Shown here in pieces: positions 33,884-41,810 of a stretch of DNA of 64,000 bases; the first letter of the stretch is position 1, and each line of letters begins with the position of its first letter. The DNA lies in contig NZ_JAGSYA010000004.1 of assembly GCF_025685395.1 (NCBI RefSeq), positions 62,001 to 126,000 of the forward strand, in the 5' to 3' direction. The position numbers and the translations under genes were made by a program. This DNA is from Terriglobus tenax. GTDB taxonomy: Bacteria; Acidobacteriota; Terriglobia; Terriglobales; Acidobacteriaceae. The notes under the pieces are model-generated. The model saw nothing but the letters and a program-made list of their open reading frames with translations. It had not been told where the DNA came from and made no database searches.

Positions 33884-34109
33884 GGCGGCCCGCCTTAGAC
33901 CTGGCAAGACGCTCTACTCCTGCCGAGGCACTCAATCTGAGCGATTGGATCGCTCAGATTTATGTGGGTCCGCCTCAGGTCAATCTCAACAGCTCACCGC
34001 CACATGGCCTGCCTAGCGCAGGCCATGTGCATTTAACCCCGTGATTCGGGGTGCGAAACGGTGTCCGAAACGCACTTTAAGGGCATAAAGAGGGTCTAAA
34101 ATAGCCCTC
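33881..34109 (+). ncRNA. Highly structured untranslated region upstream of thiG (candidate leader or small RNA)
   Basis: No gene fits in these bases, but hairpins fill them: 33881-33897 (TAAGGC/GCCTTA), 33934-33960 (perfect 12 bp, TGG loop), 34001-34029 (perfect 12 bp, CTAGC loop), 34036-34052 (6 bp), 34051-34075 (GTGCG-AAA-CGG stems with matching AAA internal loop) and 34090-34109 (GAGGGT with GCCCTC), the last ending at the thiG ATG and covering a purine-rich GAGGG. AGGCGG/CCGCCT (33883 and 33971) and GACCTG/CAGGTC (33898 and 33977) could also pair, as a pseudoknot. The TPP (THI-box) signature, including GAACCTGA, was not found. It could be an unnamed leader, a small RNA or stacked terminators. 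Confidence 0.55.
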
Positions 34110-34880
34110 ATGGAACCCCTCGTAATCGCCGGAAAAGCCTTTCAGTCGCGTCTTATTGTTGGAACCGGGAAGTACAAGGACGGCCCCGAGACCCAGCGCG
34201 CCATTGAAGCCTCCGGCGCCGAGATGGTCACCGTGGCCGTTCGTCGTGTGAATCTGGATCGCTCCAAGGAGTCGCTGCTCGACTACATCGACCCTCAGCG
34301 CTACTTCCTGCTGCCTAACACTGCTGGCTGTTACACCGGGGAAGAGGCCATCCGCGCCGCCCGTCTGGGCCGCGAAGTGGGCCTGTCGGACTGGGTCAAG
34401 ATCGAGGTTATCGGCGACCAGCGCACCCTCTATCCCGACGTTGCAGGAACGCTATTGGCGACCGAGGTTCTGGTAAAGGAAGGGTTTACGGTTCTTCCGT
34501 ATACCACTGATGATATTGTGTTTGCAAAAAGGCTTATCGATGCAGGTGCGGCTGCGGTGATGCCGCTCGCGGCTCCCATCGGCTCCGGTCTGGGTATTGC
34601 GAACACCTATAACCTGCGGATGCTGCGGGAGTTGATTACGGAGGTTCCTCTGATTGTCGACGCCGGTCTGGGCACGGCTTCCGACGCTGCCCTCGCCATG
34701 GAGATGGGTTTTGATGCCGTCCTTCTGAACACCGCCATTGCCGGCGCCACGGATCCCATCCTGATGGCCGAGGCCATGCAGCACGGTGTTCTGGCCGGGC
34801 GTCAGGCGTATCTGGCCGGCCGCATGCCACGCAAGCTCTATGCCACCGCCAGCTCCCCGCTGGAAGGGATCTCGAAGTAA
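34110..34880 (+). CDS. thiG: Thiazole synthase ThiG
   Basis: ThiG joins deoxyxylulose phosphate, a glycine- or tyrosine-derived imine and the ThiS thiocarboxylate to make the thiazole ring of thiamine. The 256-residue TIM barrel shows [10 protein letters not shown] at the start, [17 protein letters not shown], the Schiff-base lysine K97 in [23 protein letters not shown] and [19 protein letters not shown]. Length is standard. It stands alone: no thiS, thiF, thiO/H or thiC is in the window. The structured region upstream may set its expression. A 34-codon ORF overlaps its stop by one base. Confidence 0.96.
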   Translation: MEPLVIAGKAFQSRLIVGTGKYKDGPETQRAIEASGAEMVTVAVRRVNLDRSKESLLDYIDPQRYFLLPNTAGCYTGEEAIRAARLGREVGLSDWVKIEVIGDQRTLYPDVAGTLLATEVLVKEGFTVLPYTTDDIVFAKRLIDAGAAAVMPLAAPIGSGLGIANTYNLRMLRELITEVPLIVDAGLGTASDAALAMEMGFDAVLLNTAIAGATDPILMAEAMQHGVLAGRQAYLAGRMPRKLYATASSPLEGISK

Positions 34881-34984
34881 TGGAGGAGTTCCTCGAAAGC
34901 GTCGCGGAGATTTTTGTTCAGATCATCGTGGACCTGTTGGGGGAGTGCTTCTCGGCACTATGCCGCTATACGGTCCGCGGGTAG
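34880..34984 (+). CDS. 34-residue amphipathic microprotein coupled to thiG
   Basis: The ATG overlaps the thiG stop (TAATG), implying translational coupling, and the frame runs 34 codons to a TAG ten bases before ruvC. The peptide reads as one amphipathic helix: acidic at the start ([10 protein letters not shown]), hydrophobic in the middle (IFVQIIVDLLGECFSAL) and basic at the end. It has no relation to ThiS (no GG end). It may be a small membrane-associated protein, or a chance frame; the coupling and composition favour a real gene. Confidence 0.45.
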   Translation: MEEFLESVAEIFVQIIVDLLGECFSALCRYTVRG

Positions 34985-34993
34985 ACTTCCAGC

Positions 34994-35509
34994 ATGCGGG
35001 TTTTTGGCATTGATTGCGGCACGGAGTTCACCGGCTGGGGAGTGGTGGAGGTGGATGAGACCGCCCGCACCCCGCGACTGGTTCCTGTTGCCGCCGGAGC
35101 CATCAAGCTGAGTAAGAAAGACCGCACGCCGGTTCGCCTGCACCAGGTCTACAACGAGCTGACCGGGTTGATTGCTGCGTATACGCCGGATGTGGTGGCG
35201 ATTGAGGATGTCTTCTTTGCGGCGAACGCAAAGTCGGCGCTGAAGCTGGGACAGGTGCGCGGCGTGGCTCTGCTGGCTGCCGCTGCGTGCAGTCTGCAGG
35301 TGGCTGAGTATGCTCCCCTGAAGATCAAAAGCTCGGTCGTAGGGTACGGTCTGGCCAAGAAGGAGCAAGTGCAGTTCATGGTGGCGCGCCTGCTGGAGAT
35401 CGAAAACGTGTTTGAGACGGCCGATGCCGCCGACGCCCTGGCCATTGCCATTACCCACATCCACACCATGCAGACCGAGTCAGCCATCTCGCTGGCGGGA
35501 GCACGATGA
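34994..35509 (+). CDS. ruvC: Holliday junction resolvase RuvC
   Basis: The 171-residue RNase-H-fold endonuclease that cuts Holliday junctions with RuvAB. Catalytic acids are D7 (FGIDCGTEFTGWG), E71 (VVAIEDVFFAAN), and the pair D144 and D147 (ADAADALAIAITH). The block YAPLKIKSSVVGYGLAKKEQVQFMV is a RuvC signature. ruvA and ruvB are not adjacent. Its last codons overlap the next gene by four bases (ATGA), so the secreted protein at 35506 is co-translated. Confidence 0.95.
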   Translation: MRVFGIDCGTEFTGWGVVEVDETARTPRLVPVAAGAIKLSKKDRTPVRLHQVYNELTGLIAAYTPDVVAIEDVFFAANAKSALKLGQVRGVALLAAAACSLQVAEYAPLKIKSSVVGYGLAKKEQVQFMVARLLEIENVFETADAADALAIAITHIHTMQTESAISLAGAR

Positions 35510-36144
35510 CGCACGTTACGACCCTTCTTTTGTTTGCTCTTGGCTTTCAGACGGCTCCCGCACCGTTGGCCGATCCTGTTCCGCCGACGGTAAGTTTTAT
35601 CTTTGACCGTCCGCAGGTAAAGACGTCGCACTACGAGATCATCCTGGGCGAGGACGGCAAGGGGATTTACCGCGCCGTGACAAAGGACGGGGTCCACTCC
35701 GAGCGCGCCATTACTGTCAGCCCGGCAAACCTGGAGCTTGTCTGGGCCGAGGAGAAGGCATCGGACGGCTTCCGCAAGGTGACCTGCGAAACGCATCTGA
35801 AGAACATGGCGCAGACGGGGAAGAAGACGCTGCGCTGGACGGGCGCGTCGGACACGGGAAACTGCACCTACAACTATTCCGACGACAAGGATATCCAGAA
35901 GCTGACATCGATCTTCCAGGGCATTGCAATGACTATGGAGACCGGGCAGCGTCTGGCCTACCTGCATCGCTTTGACCGCCTAGGCCTGGATGCCGAGATC
36001 ACTTCGCTTGGAAGCTCCGTAAAGTCCGGATGGGCGATTGAGCTGCAGAATATCGAGCCGGAGCTGCGCAAAATCATTGCCGATGTTTCGCTGATGGATC
36101 GTGTGCGTTCCAAGGCCGAGACGCTGCTCACCAACGCGAAGTAA
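35506..36144 (+). CDS. Secreted protein of unknown function co-translated with ruvC
   Basis: A 212-residue protein I cannot assign. It opens with a signal peptide (THVTTLLLFALGFQTAPAPLA) followed by a proline-rich linker. The exported part has beta-like stretches (HYEIILGEDGKGIYRAV, HSERAITVSPANLELVW), a cysteine pair in KVTCETHL and TGNCTYNYS that could form a disulphide, and helical segments toward the C-terminus (IEPELRKIIADVSLMDRVRSKAETLL). The ATGA overlap with ruvC is tight, although the two products act in different compartments. Confidence 0.75.
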   Translation: MTHVTTLLLFALGFQTAPAPLADPVPPTVSFIFDRPQVKTSHYEIILGEDGKGIYRAVTKDGVHSERAITVSPANLELVWAEEKASDGFRKVTCETHLKNMAQTGKKTLRWTGASDTGNCTYNYSDDKDIQKLTSIFQGIAMTMETGQRLAYLHRFDRLGLDAEITSLGSSVKSGWAIELQNIEPELRKIIADVSLMDRVRSKAETLLTNAK

Positions 36145-36162
36145 TACAACGAAGACAAATGG

Positions 36163-37530
36163 CTAAGGGGTAATTACCCCCGTCTGTTTCTTCTCGCGTT
36201 TGCTTTCGTACATGCGGTTATCGGCTTCGTCGATCAGGGATTTCAGATTCATCCCCTTGTCTGCTGAGGATTCCGCGATTCCAAAGCTGAAGGAGAGCGG
36301 GTATCCGGAAGGATTGCCGGACGCAAGCTTGCGCGCTGCCTCCTGCAGACGTACAACGGCCTGCCCCATGTTCGGTTTGCTGGTTCGCGAGGCGACAACA
36401 AATTCATCTCCTCCGACACGGCCCAGAATGTCGGATTCTCGGAAGGTCTGTTTCAGGATCATCGCGATGCGCTTCAGATGTTCGGAACCAAGTTCGTGTC
36501 CGCGGGTGTCGTTGATATGTTTCAGGTTGTCGACATCGAGAAAAAGAATGGAAAACGGGTCGTTGCCGCGCAGGGTCTGCGCCATGGCCTGATGCGCCAA
36601 CAGGTTGAATCCGCGCCGGTTATACAGACCCGTCAGTTCATCGCGAAACGACATCTCTTGCAGCGCAGCCTCCAGATCGCGGTTGCGGCGGGCGAGAAGC
36701 AGGACGAGGGTCAAAGCGAGTACTGCGGTCATTGCCGGTGCAACCGCGATGGCGTAGTTCAGGCTGATAAGCCGCGAGCGGATCATGGCCTCGCGCAGCG
36801 TAGCGATAAGGAAGGGCAGCAGAATGGCCGCGGGTGCGGCGCGACGCGCAGTTTTACCGCCGATGCCGGAGTCGACCAGGATGCTGAACAGCCCTTTCCG
36901 GGTTCTTCGCAAAACGATCAGGGCAATCAAAAGAGCCAAACAAATGTAGGTCTGCGGTGCAACCTGGTTAAGAAGAGCCCAGCCAGGCGAGCCTTCCGAA
37001 GCGAAGAAGAGAGAACCGGTAAAGCTGAAGATGTAGAAACACAGCAACAGGACCGCAATGTCGGTAATACGCCCAGGAATCAAGTGCTCCAGATCGAGGA
37101 GCATGAGGGCAAGCGAGAGGAAAACAAAACCAATCGCGGCCTGGATGGACATTCTGCCGGGTACTTCATTCGCCGCGTCCGGTGCAATCAAGGTGTCGAG
37201 TCGCCATGCCGGAATGCCCAGGTACTCCAGGAATGTCAGCAATGCCAGAAGCAGCACCAGCGCCGCGAGGCAGCGGCCAGCGATGCGGAAGTGGGGCTTC
37301 CGGGAACTGGTCAGATGAAAACTTCCCAGGCTGAGTAGAAGAAATGCGGCGGTATTCGCCTTCATGTGGATCCACTCAACCGGTACGGCGTTGCCAAGCG
37401 AGGGGATGACCCATGCCGCGAGTACTCCAATGCAAATGACAGTAATGATAACTGTTGCAAAGGGTGTGAACCGAGCCAGGCGAAGCTGGATTCGGCGATC
37501 GGATTGACTGGATGGAACCACGGGCTGCAT
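36163..37530 (-). CDS. Membrane-bound diguanylate cyclase (GGDEF domain)
   Basis: A 455-residue inner-membrane protein. The first ~275 residues hold about eight hydrophobic helices, an uncharacterised sensory region; a short cytoplasmic linker (ARRNRDLEAALQEMS) leads to a GGDEF domain beginning FRDELTGLYNRRGF. The active site is GGDEF at 373-377, and an intact inhibitory I-site RxxD (R364-D367) stands five residues before it, so product feedback is expected. It makes cyclic di-GMP from two GTP. No EAL domain. It is divergent from the FecR-domain gene, with 182 bases between starts. Confidence 0.92.
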   Translation of the reverse strand: MQPVVPSSQSDRRIQLRLARFTPFATVIITVICIGVLAAWVIPSLGNAVPVEWIHMKANTAAFLLLSLGSFHLTSSRKPHFRIAGRCLAALVLLLALLTFLEYLGIPAWRLDTLIAPDAANEVPGRMSIQAAIGFVFLSLALMLLDLEHLIPGRITDIAVLLLCFYIFSFTGSLFFASEGSPGWALLNQVAPQTYICLALLIALIVLRRTRKGLFSILVDSGIGGKTARRAAPAAILLPFLIATLREAMIRSRLISLNYAIAVAPAMTAVLALTLVLLLARRNRDLEAALQEMSFRDELTGLYNRRGFNLLAHQAMAQTLRGNDPFSILFLDVDNLKHINDTRGHELGSEHLKRIAMILKQTFRESDILGRVGGDEFVVASRTSKPNMGQAVVRLQEAARKLASGNPSGYPLSFSFGIAESSADKGMNLKSLIDEADNRMYESKREKKQTGVITP

Positions 37531-37661
37531 CGAGAAAGCACTTTTCCTGCATGGGACGGAAACGCGGACATACGCCCACGGCTCGTTCCAGGCGGAGAGA
37601 GATCAAAACTGCGTTGCTTAGGATTGCATCCTTTATAGCAAGAATGCGGGGCCGAAGGAAC

Positions 37662-37686
37662 GGAACTTTCTGTGTCGCGTGCGTTA
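37662..37686 (+). promoter_or_regulatory. Candidate ECF-sigma promoter upstream of the FecR-domain gene
   Basis: GGAAC (37662-37666) and CGTTA (37682-37686) are separated by 15 bases, the pattern of many group IV (ECF) sigma promoters, and the start codon is 27 bases further on. An ECF sigma/anti-sigma pair is encoded at 47926-48794, but a link between the two is only a hypothesis. Confidence 0.4.
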
Positions 37687-37712
37687 ATACAAGTGTGAGA
37701 GTTGAGGGCCCT

Positions 37713-39455
37713 ATGCGCAAACTTGAGTGGTTGAGTGGAATCGTAACGGCGCTGGTATTCGCCGTAGGCGGAACCGGATTGCTGGCGCAGGATCAGCCGG
37801 CATCCGGCATGCGCGCCGCGCGGTTGAGCTTTGTCCAGGGCAGAGTACAGGTGCTGAACGCTGACAATACCCAACTGGATGACGCCCAGGCGAACCTGCC
37901 GCTGATCGAGGGCCAACGCATTGCCACCGGTGAGGATGGACAGGCCGAAGTAGAGTTCGAAGACGGCAGCGTGGCCCGCATCACGCCGCAGAGTTCGATC
38001 ACCCTGACGCGGATGAACTCTGACCAGGGCCGCTTTCTGACCCAGATCTCTCTTGACCAGGGAATGGCATATTTTGAGCTGCGCGTGGCCGGGGATAACG
38101 GGTACTACGTGATGGCGGCCGGCTCGGGGATCACTCCGGTCGAGAACGCCTCGTTTCGCGTGAGCCTGGACCAGCCGCCGCTGGAGGTAGCGGTCTTGCA
38201 GGGGAACGTTCACCTGGAGCGCGAAGGCGGCTACAGCACGAATGTCCGCACGGGGGAACAGTTTGAGGGCGACAGCGGGGATGCCTCGCGGTACTTCCTG
38301 TCAAAGTCAACGCGGCAGGACAGCTGGGATAACTGGAACGAGGAACGCGAGCAGGCCGCCGCAAGCGAAGCGGCGCAGCGTACACAGGCCCGCGATGACT
38401 ATGCGCAGGACAGCGGATATGGCTGGAGCGACCTGGATGCCAACGGTAACTGGTACGACCTGCCCGGTCAGGGCCGTGTGTGGCAGCCGCCGGTCGCCGT
38501 GGACGCAAGCTGGGATCCGTACGGATACGGCAACTGGGTCTGGTATCCCGGATCAGGATACGTCTGGGTCTCCGGCTACAACTGGGGATGGACGCCTTTT
38601 TACTGCGGCAGCTGGTCCTACTGGGACAACTTTGGCTGGGGCTGGAGACCTGCGGGCGGATGCAGCCGCTGGGGATGGGGCTACGGGCCGACCATGACAT
38701 GGCGTGTAAACGTCGTAAACCCGCCACGGGTGTGGCGTCCCGTTCAGCGGCCGATTCCGGGACCGGGAGGTCCGGGAGGGGTTCATCCGGTTATTCCTGT
38801 CCGCCGTGGACCGGCTCCGGTGCGACCGATCGGTCGCCCGCAGCCACGTCCGGTGATGTTTGCCGGGAAGGAGATCCAGCCGCTGCGACCGGTCGGAGGA
38901 GCGTACACGCCTCGTGGCGGGTCAGCCGTAGGATCGTCCCTGCAGAAGGATTTCCCCCTGCGGAACCGCCAGCCGGTCATGGGAACGGTGCGGGCTCCGC
39001 AGGATGGCAACAGCCGGCCGATGCGTCCGGTGGGAGGCAATCAGGGGGCCGGACGTCCATCCAACAATGAGGGGAATAACGGGGTCACGCCGACGCCGCT
39101 TCCTATGCCGTCGCCGGGACAGACCACGGTGACTCCCGGCGGATGGCGCGCCGTCAGTCCGGCGCGGAACGATCAGCAGCCGGCTCCTGCGCAACCGGTG
39201 AACAAGCCGGCACAGCCGGGGAACAGCAATCCTCAGCGGCCATCCCAGGGGCAGCAGCCGCAGCCGGGGCATAACAATCCACCTCCGGCTCAGCAGCAGC
39301 CACGTCCGCAACCACAACCGCGGCCTTCTGCTCCTGCACAGTGGAAGCCGGTTCAGCCTTCGCCACAGCCGCGACAGAGCGCCCCACCACCCGCGCCAGC
39401 ACCACGTCCTTCGCCGCCGCCGATGGCCCGGCCAGCGCCTCAGCCGAAGCAGTAG
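37713..39455 (+). CDS. Secreted FecR-domain protein with W/Y/G-rich module and Pro/Gln-rich tail
   Basis: A 580-residue exported protein. After a signal peptide (KLEWLSGIVTALVFAVGGTGLLAQ), residues about 30-180 form a FecR-type beta domain (GRVQVLNADNTQLDDAQ, GQAEVEFEDGSVARITPQSS). A DUF6600-like stretch dense in Trp, Tyr and Gly follows (DANGNWYDLPGQGRVW, YGNWVWYPGSGYVWVSGYNW). The last ~200 residues are low-complexity Pro, Gln, Arg and Gly, likely surface-exposed or disordered. FecR domains can sense signals for sigma factors, but here there is no transmembrane anchor to a sigma-binding region, so a matrix or surface role is equally possible. ATG 37713. Confidence 0.85.
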   Translation: MRKLEWLSGIVTALVFAVGGTGLLAQDQPASGMRAARLSFVQGRVQVLNADNTQLDDAQANLPLIEGQRIATGEDGQAEVEFEDGSVARITPQSSITLTRMNSDQGRFLTQISLDQGMAYFELRVAGDNGYYVMAAGSGITPVENASFRVSLDQPPLEVAVLQGNVHLEREGGYSTNVRTGEQFEGDSGDASRYFLSKSTRQDSWDNWNEEREQAAASEAAQRTQARDDYAQDSGYGWSDLDANGNWYDLPGQGRVWQPPVAVDASWDPYGYGNWVWYPGSGYVWVSGYNWGWTPFYCGSWSYWDNFGWGWRPAGGCSRWGWGYGPTMTWRVNVVNPPRVWRPVQRPIPGPGGPGGVHPVIPVRRGPAPVRPIGRPQPRPVMFAGKEIQPLRPVGGAYTPRGGSAVGSSLQKDFPLRNRQPVMGTVRAPQDGNSRPMRPVGGNQGAGRPSNNEGNNGVTPTPLPMPSPGQTTVTPGGWRAVSPARNDQQPAPAQPVNKPAQPGNSNPQRPSQGQQPQPGHNNPPPAQQQPRPQPQPRPSAPAQWKPVQPSPQPRQSAPPPAPAPRPSPPPMARPAPQPKQ

Positions 39456-40244
39456 TTACCGCAGAGCGCGGAAGAGCAACGCCATCTGTTCGAGGGTTAG
39501 CGCTTCCGCGCGTGCCTGTGGGGAAATCTCCGCAGGCCAGACGGCGGCGAGCAATGTGCTTTCATAGCCCGCGCTACGCAGGTTATTGGAGAGCGTTTTG
39601 CGCTTCTGAGCGAAGCTTTGCTTCAGAAAACGGTCAAAGGCGACCGGATCGTCGATTCCAAGCCCTACAAAGCGCGGCGCGAAGTGAAAGCGGAGGACAG
39701 TGGAGTGGACCTCGGGCGGCGGCGAGAAGGCTGCCGGTGGCAGGGTAAACAGGTTCTCGACGCGGCAATAGAGCTGCGATGTCGCCGAGAGCAGCCCGTA
39801 CTCGCGATGGCCCGGAGTGGCCGCAATGCGTTCGGCGACCTCGCGCTGCATCATGACCACGGCGCGATTCAGGTGGCCGGCAGCAGCGAACAGATGCAGA
39901 AGGATATCCGAGGTGATGTAGTACGGCAGGTTGCCGATGACGTCGGCGGTTTCTCCCGGGGGAATCAGCGAGGCGAGGTCGGTCTCGAGGATGTCCTGGT
40001 GGACGACGCGGAAGTTCTCGCGGCCGGCATAGCGTGCAGCCAGTGCCGGGGCAAGTTCGTTATCCAACTCAATGGCGATGAGGTTACCGGCGCGGCCGGC
40101 GAGAATGTCGGTAATGGCGCCCTTGCCGGGGCCGATCTCGAGTACGGTGCGTTGGCTGATCTCACCGAGTGCGTCGGCGATGCGATGACGTGCGTTGTCA
40201 TCGACAAGGAAGTTCTGGCCCAGCTTGGGTTTGTGTTTCGGCAT
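39456..40244 (-). CDS. rsmA: 16S rRNA (adenine1518-N6/adenine1519-N6)-dimethyltransferase
   Basis: RsmA (KsgA) dimethylates two adjacent adenines in the 3' hairpin of 16S rRNA, a late ribosome assembly step. The 262-residue Rossmann enzyme shows KPKLGQNFLVDDNARHRIA, the SAM motif VLEIGPGKGAITD, IELDNELAPAL, and the catalytic NLPYY in VIGNLPYYITSDIL, then FSPPPEVHSTVL. I use the ATG at 40242-40244, which matches the family start, though neither it nor an ATG 13 codons upstream has a clear ribosome binding site. Divergent from glgA. Confidence 0.95.
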   Translation of the reverse strand: MPKHKPKLGQNFLVDDNARHRIADALGEISQRTVLEIGPGKGAITDILAGRAGNLIAIELDNELAPALAARYAGRENFRVVHQDILETDLASLIPPGETADVIGNLPYYITSDILLHLFAAAGHLNRAVVMMQREVAERIAATPGHREYGLLSATSQLYCRVENLFTLPPAAFSPPPEVHSTVLRFHFAPRFVGLGIDDPVAFDRFLKQSFAQKRKTLSNNLRSAGYESTLLAAVWPAEISPQARAEALTLEQMALLFRALR

Positions 40245-40345
40245 GATTTCGTTATCGAGCGTCCGCTTGCATTGTGTCTGCATCTGACATAAACAGAAGT
40301 GGCTGCGAGATATAGACTAGCTGCTTCAGGAGAGAAGAACGAACG

Positions 40346-41794
40346 ATGCATATTGTCTTTGCGGCCTCAGAGTGCACACCATGGGCGAAAACAGGTGGGC
40401 TTGCGGATGTTGTGGGTGCTCTGCCGCATGCGCTGGCGAAGCTTGGGCATAAGGTTGAGGTCTTTCTGCCGTACTACCGCCAGGTGGCCAAGCAGGTGCC
40501 AGGAGCGCCGGTGGTGCTGCAGAGCGTGACCATTCCGTTTGAGTACTACAACCGTTTTGTTCGTATTCTGGACGGCGGCAAGACCGAGGGCGTGCAGTAC
40601 TACTTCATCGATAGCCCCGAAATGTTTGATCGCGAAAGCTTCTACGCCACGCCGAGCGGGGATTACGCGGACAATGCCGAGCGTTTCGGGTTGTTCAGCC
40701 GCGCCGTAATTGAAGCCACCAAGGTGCTGGGCGTACCGGATATCTTCCATGTGCATGACTGGCAGGCAGCGATGATCAGCGTGTACCTGCGCTCGACGTA
40801 TTACTTCGATCCGGTCTTCCGCAAGGTGCCGACGGTGCTGTCCATTCACAATGCTGGTTACCAGGGCTGGTTCCCGCCGCAGACCATGCAGAAGCTGCTG
40901 CTGCCGTGGGACATGTTCACGCTGGACAAGCTGGAACAATTTGATAACGTCAACTTCCTGAAGGGAGGCATTGTGTATGCCGACGCCATTACGACGGTGA
41001 GCCGCACCTACGCCGAAGAGATCAAGACGGCGGAGTTTGGCAGCGGCCTGGAAGATACGCTGCAGAAGCGTTCGGCAGACCTGACAGGCATTCTGAACGG
41101 GGTGGATTACGAGGAGTGGGACCCGTCTAACGATCCGCTGATTGCAGCACACTACTCGCCTGAGGACCTGAGCGGCAAGAAAGAGTGCCGCCGCGACCTG
41201 CTGCACGCCTTCGGCTTCCATGGCGTAAGCGAGGACACCGCAGTGATCGGTATTGTGTCGCGTTTTGCCACGCAGAAGGGGTTTGACTTTATTGCGCAGG
41301 TGGCCGATGAGCTGGTGAAGGAGAACGTCGCCATTGTTGCTCTCGGTACCGGTGAGGCATATTACGAGCACCTGCTGACCGGGCTGGCCGAGCGCTACCC
41401 GGAGAAGATGCGCGTACGCGTGGCCTACAACAACATGCTGGCGCACAAGATTGAAGCAGGCGCAGACCTCTTCCTGATGCCGTCGCGCTACGAGCCCTGT
41501 GGCCTGAACCAGATCTACTCGCTGAAGTACGGCACCATCCCAGTGGTTCGCGCCACCGGCGGACTGCAGGACACCATCGATGAGCAGGCCGATGGTGGCG
41601 GCAACGGCTTCAAGTTCTGGGGTTATTCGGCATGGGCCATGCTGGATGCCATCAAGCGGGCGCTGGCGCTCTTCCAGGACAAGGAGAAGTGGACAGCAAT
41701 GATGCAGCGCGGCATGGTGCAGGACTTCAGTTGGGATGGACCGGCCAAGGAGTACGTGAAGGTGTACGAGCGGGCCATCATGAACCGTAGCTAG
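40346..41794 (+). CDS. glgA: Glycogen synthase (ADP-glucose type, GT5)
   Basis: A 482-residue cytoplasmic GT-B enzyme that extends alpha-1,4-glucan from ADP-glucose. The donor-site motif KTGGLADVVGALP is at residues 15-27; others are NAGYQGWFPP, FLKGGIVYADAITTVSRTYAEEI, LNGVDYEEWDP and the C-terminal PSRYEPCGLNQIYSLKYGTIPVVRATGGL (seen as SRYEPCGLNQIYS). A good AGGAGAG precedes the ATG. No other glg gene adjoins it. It lies 16 bases before the unknown secreted protein gene, so the two may be co-transcribed. Confidence 0.96.
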   Translation: MHIVFAASECTPWAKTGGLADVVGALPHALAKLGHKVEVFLPYYRQVAKQVPGAPVVLQSVTIPFEYYNRFVRILDGGKTEGVQYYFIDSPEMFDRESFYATPSGDYADNAERFGLFSRAVIEATKVLGVPDIFHVHDWQAAMISVYLRSTYYFDPVFRKVPTVLSIHNAGYQGWFPPQTMQKLLLPWDMFTLDKLEQFDNVNFLKGGIVYADAITTVSRTYAEEIKTAEFGSGLEDTLQKRSADLTGILNGVDYEEWDPSNDPLIAAHYSPEDLSGKKECRRDLLHAFGFHGVSEDTAVIGIVSRFATQKGFDFIAQVADELVKENVAIVALGTGEAYYEHLLTGLAERYPEKMRVRVAYNNMLAHKIEAGADLFLMPSRYEPCGLNQIYSLKYGTIPVVRATGGLQDTIDEQADGGGNGFKFWGYSAWAMLDAIKRALALFQDKEKWTAMMQRGMVQDFSWDGPAKEYVKVYERAIMNRS

Positions 41795-41810
41795 AACCCG
41801 TAGGAGAACG

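Noticed and set aside
33881-33960. A tRNA-like fold
   Set aside because: There is a strong stem, but no T-loop consensus (GGTTCGAATCC type), no acceptor stem and no anticodon arm of the right size.
33881-34109. A TPP (THI-box) riboswitch before thiG
   Set aside because: I looked for the GAACCTGA and CTGAGA cores in the right order and spacing and did not find them; the CTGAG at 33937 is inside a simple perfect hairpin.
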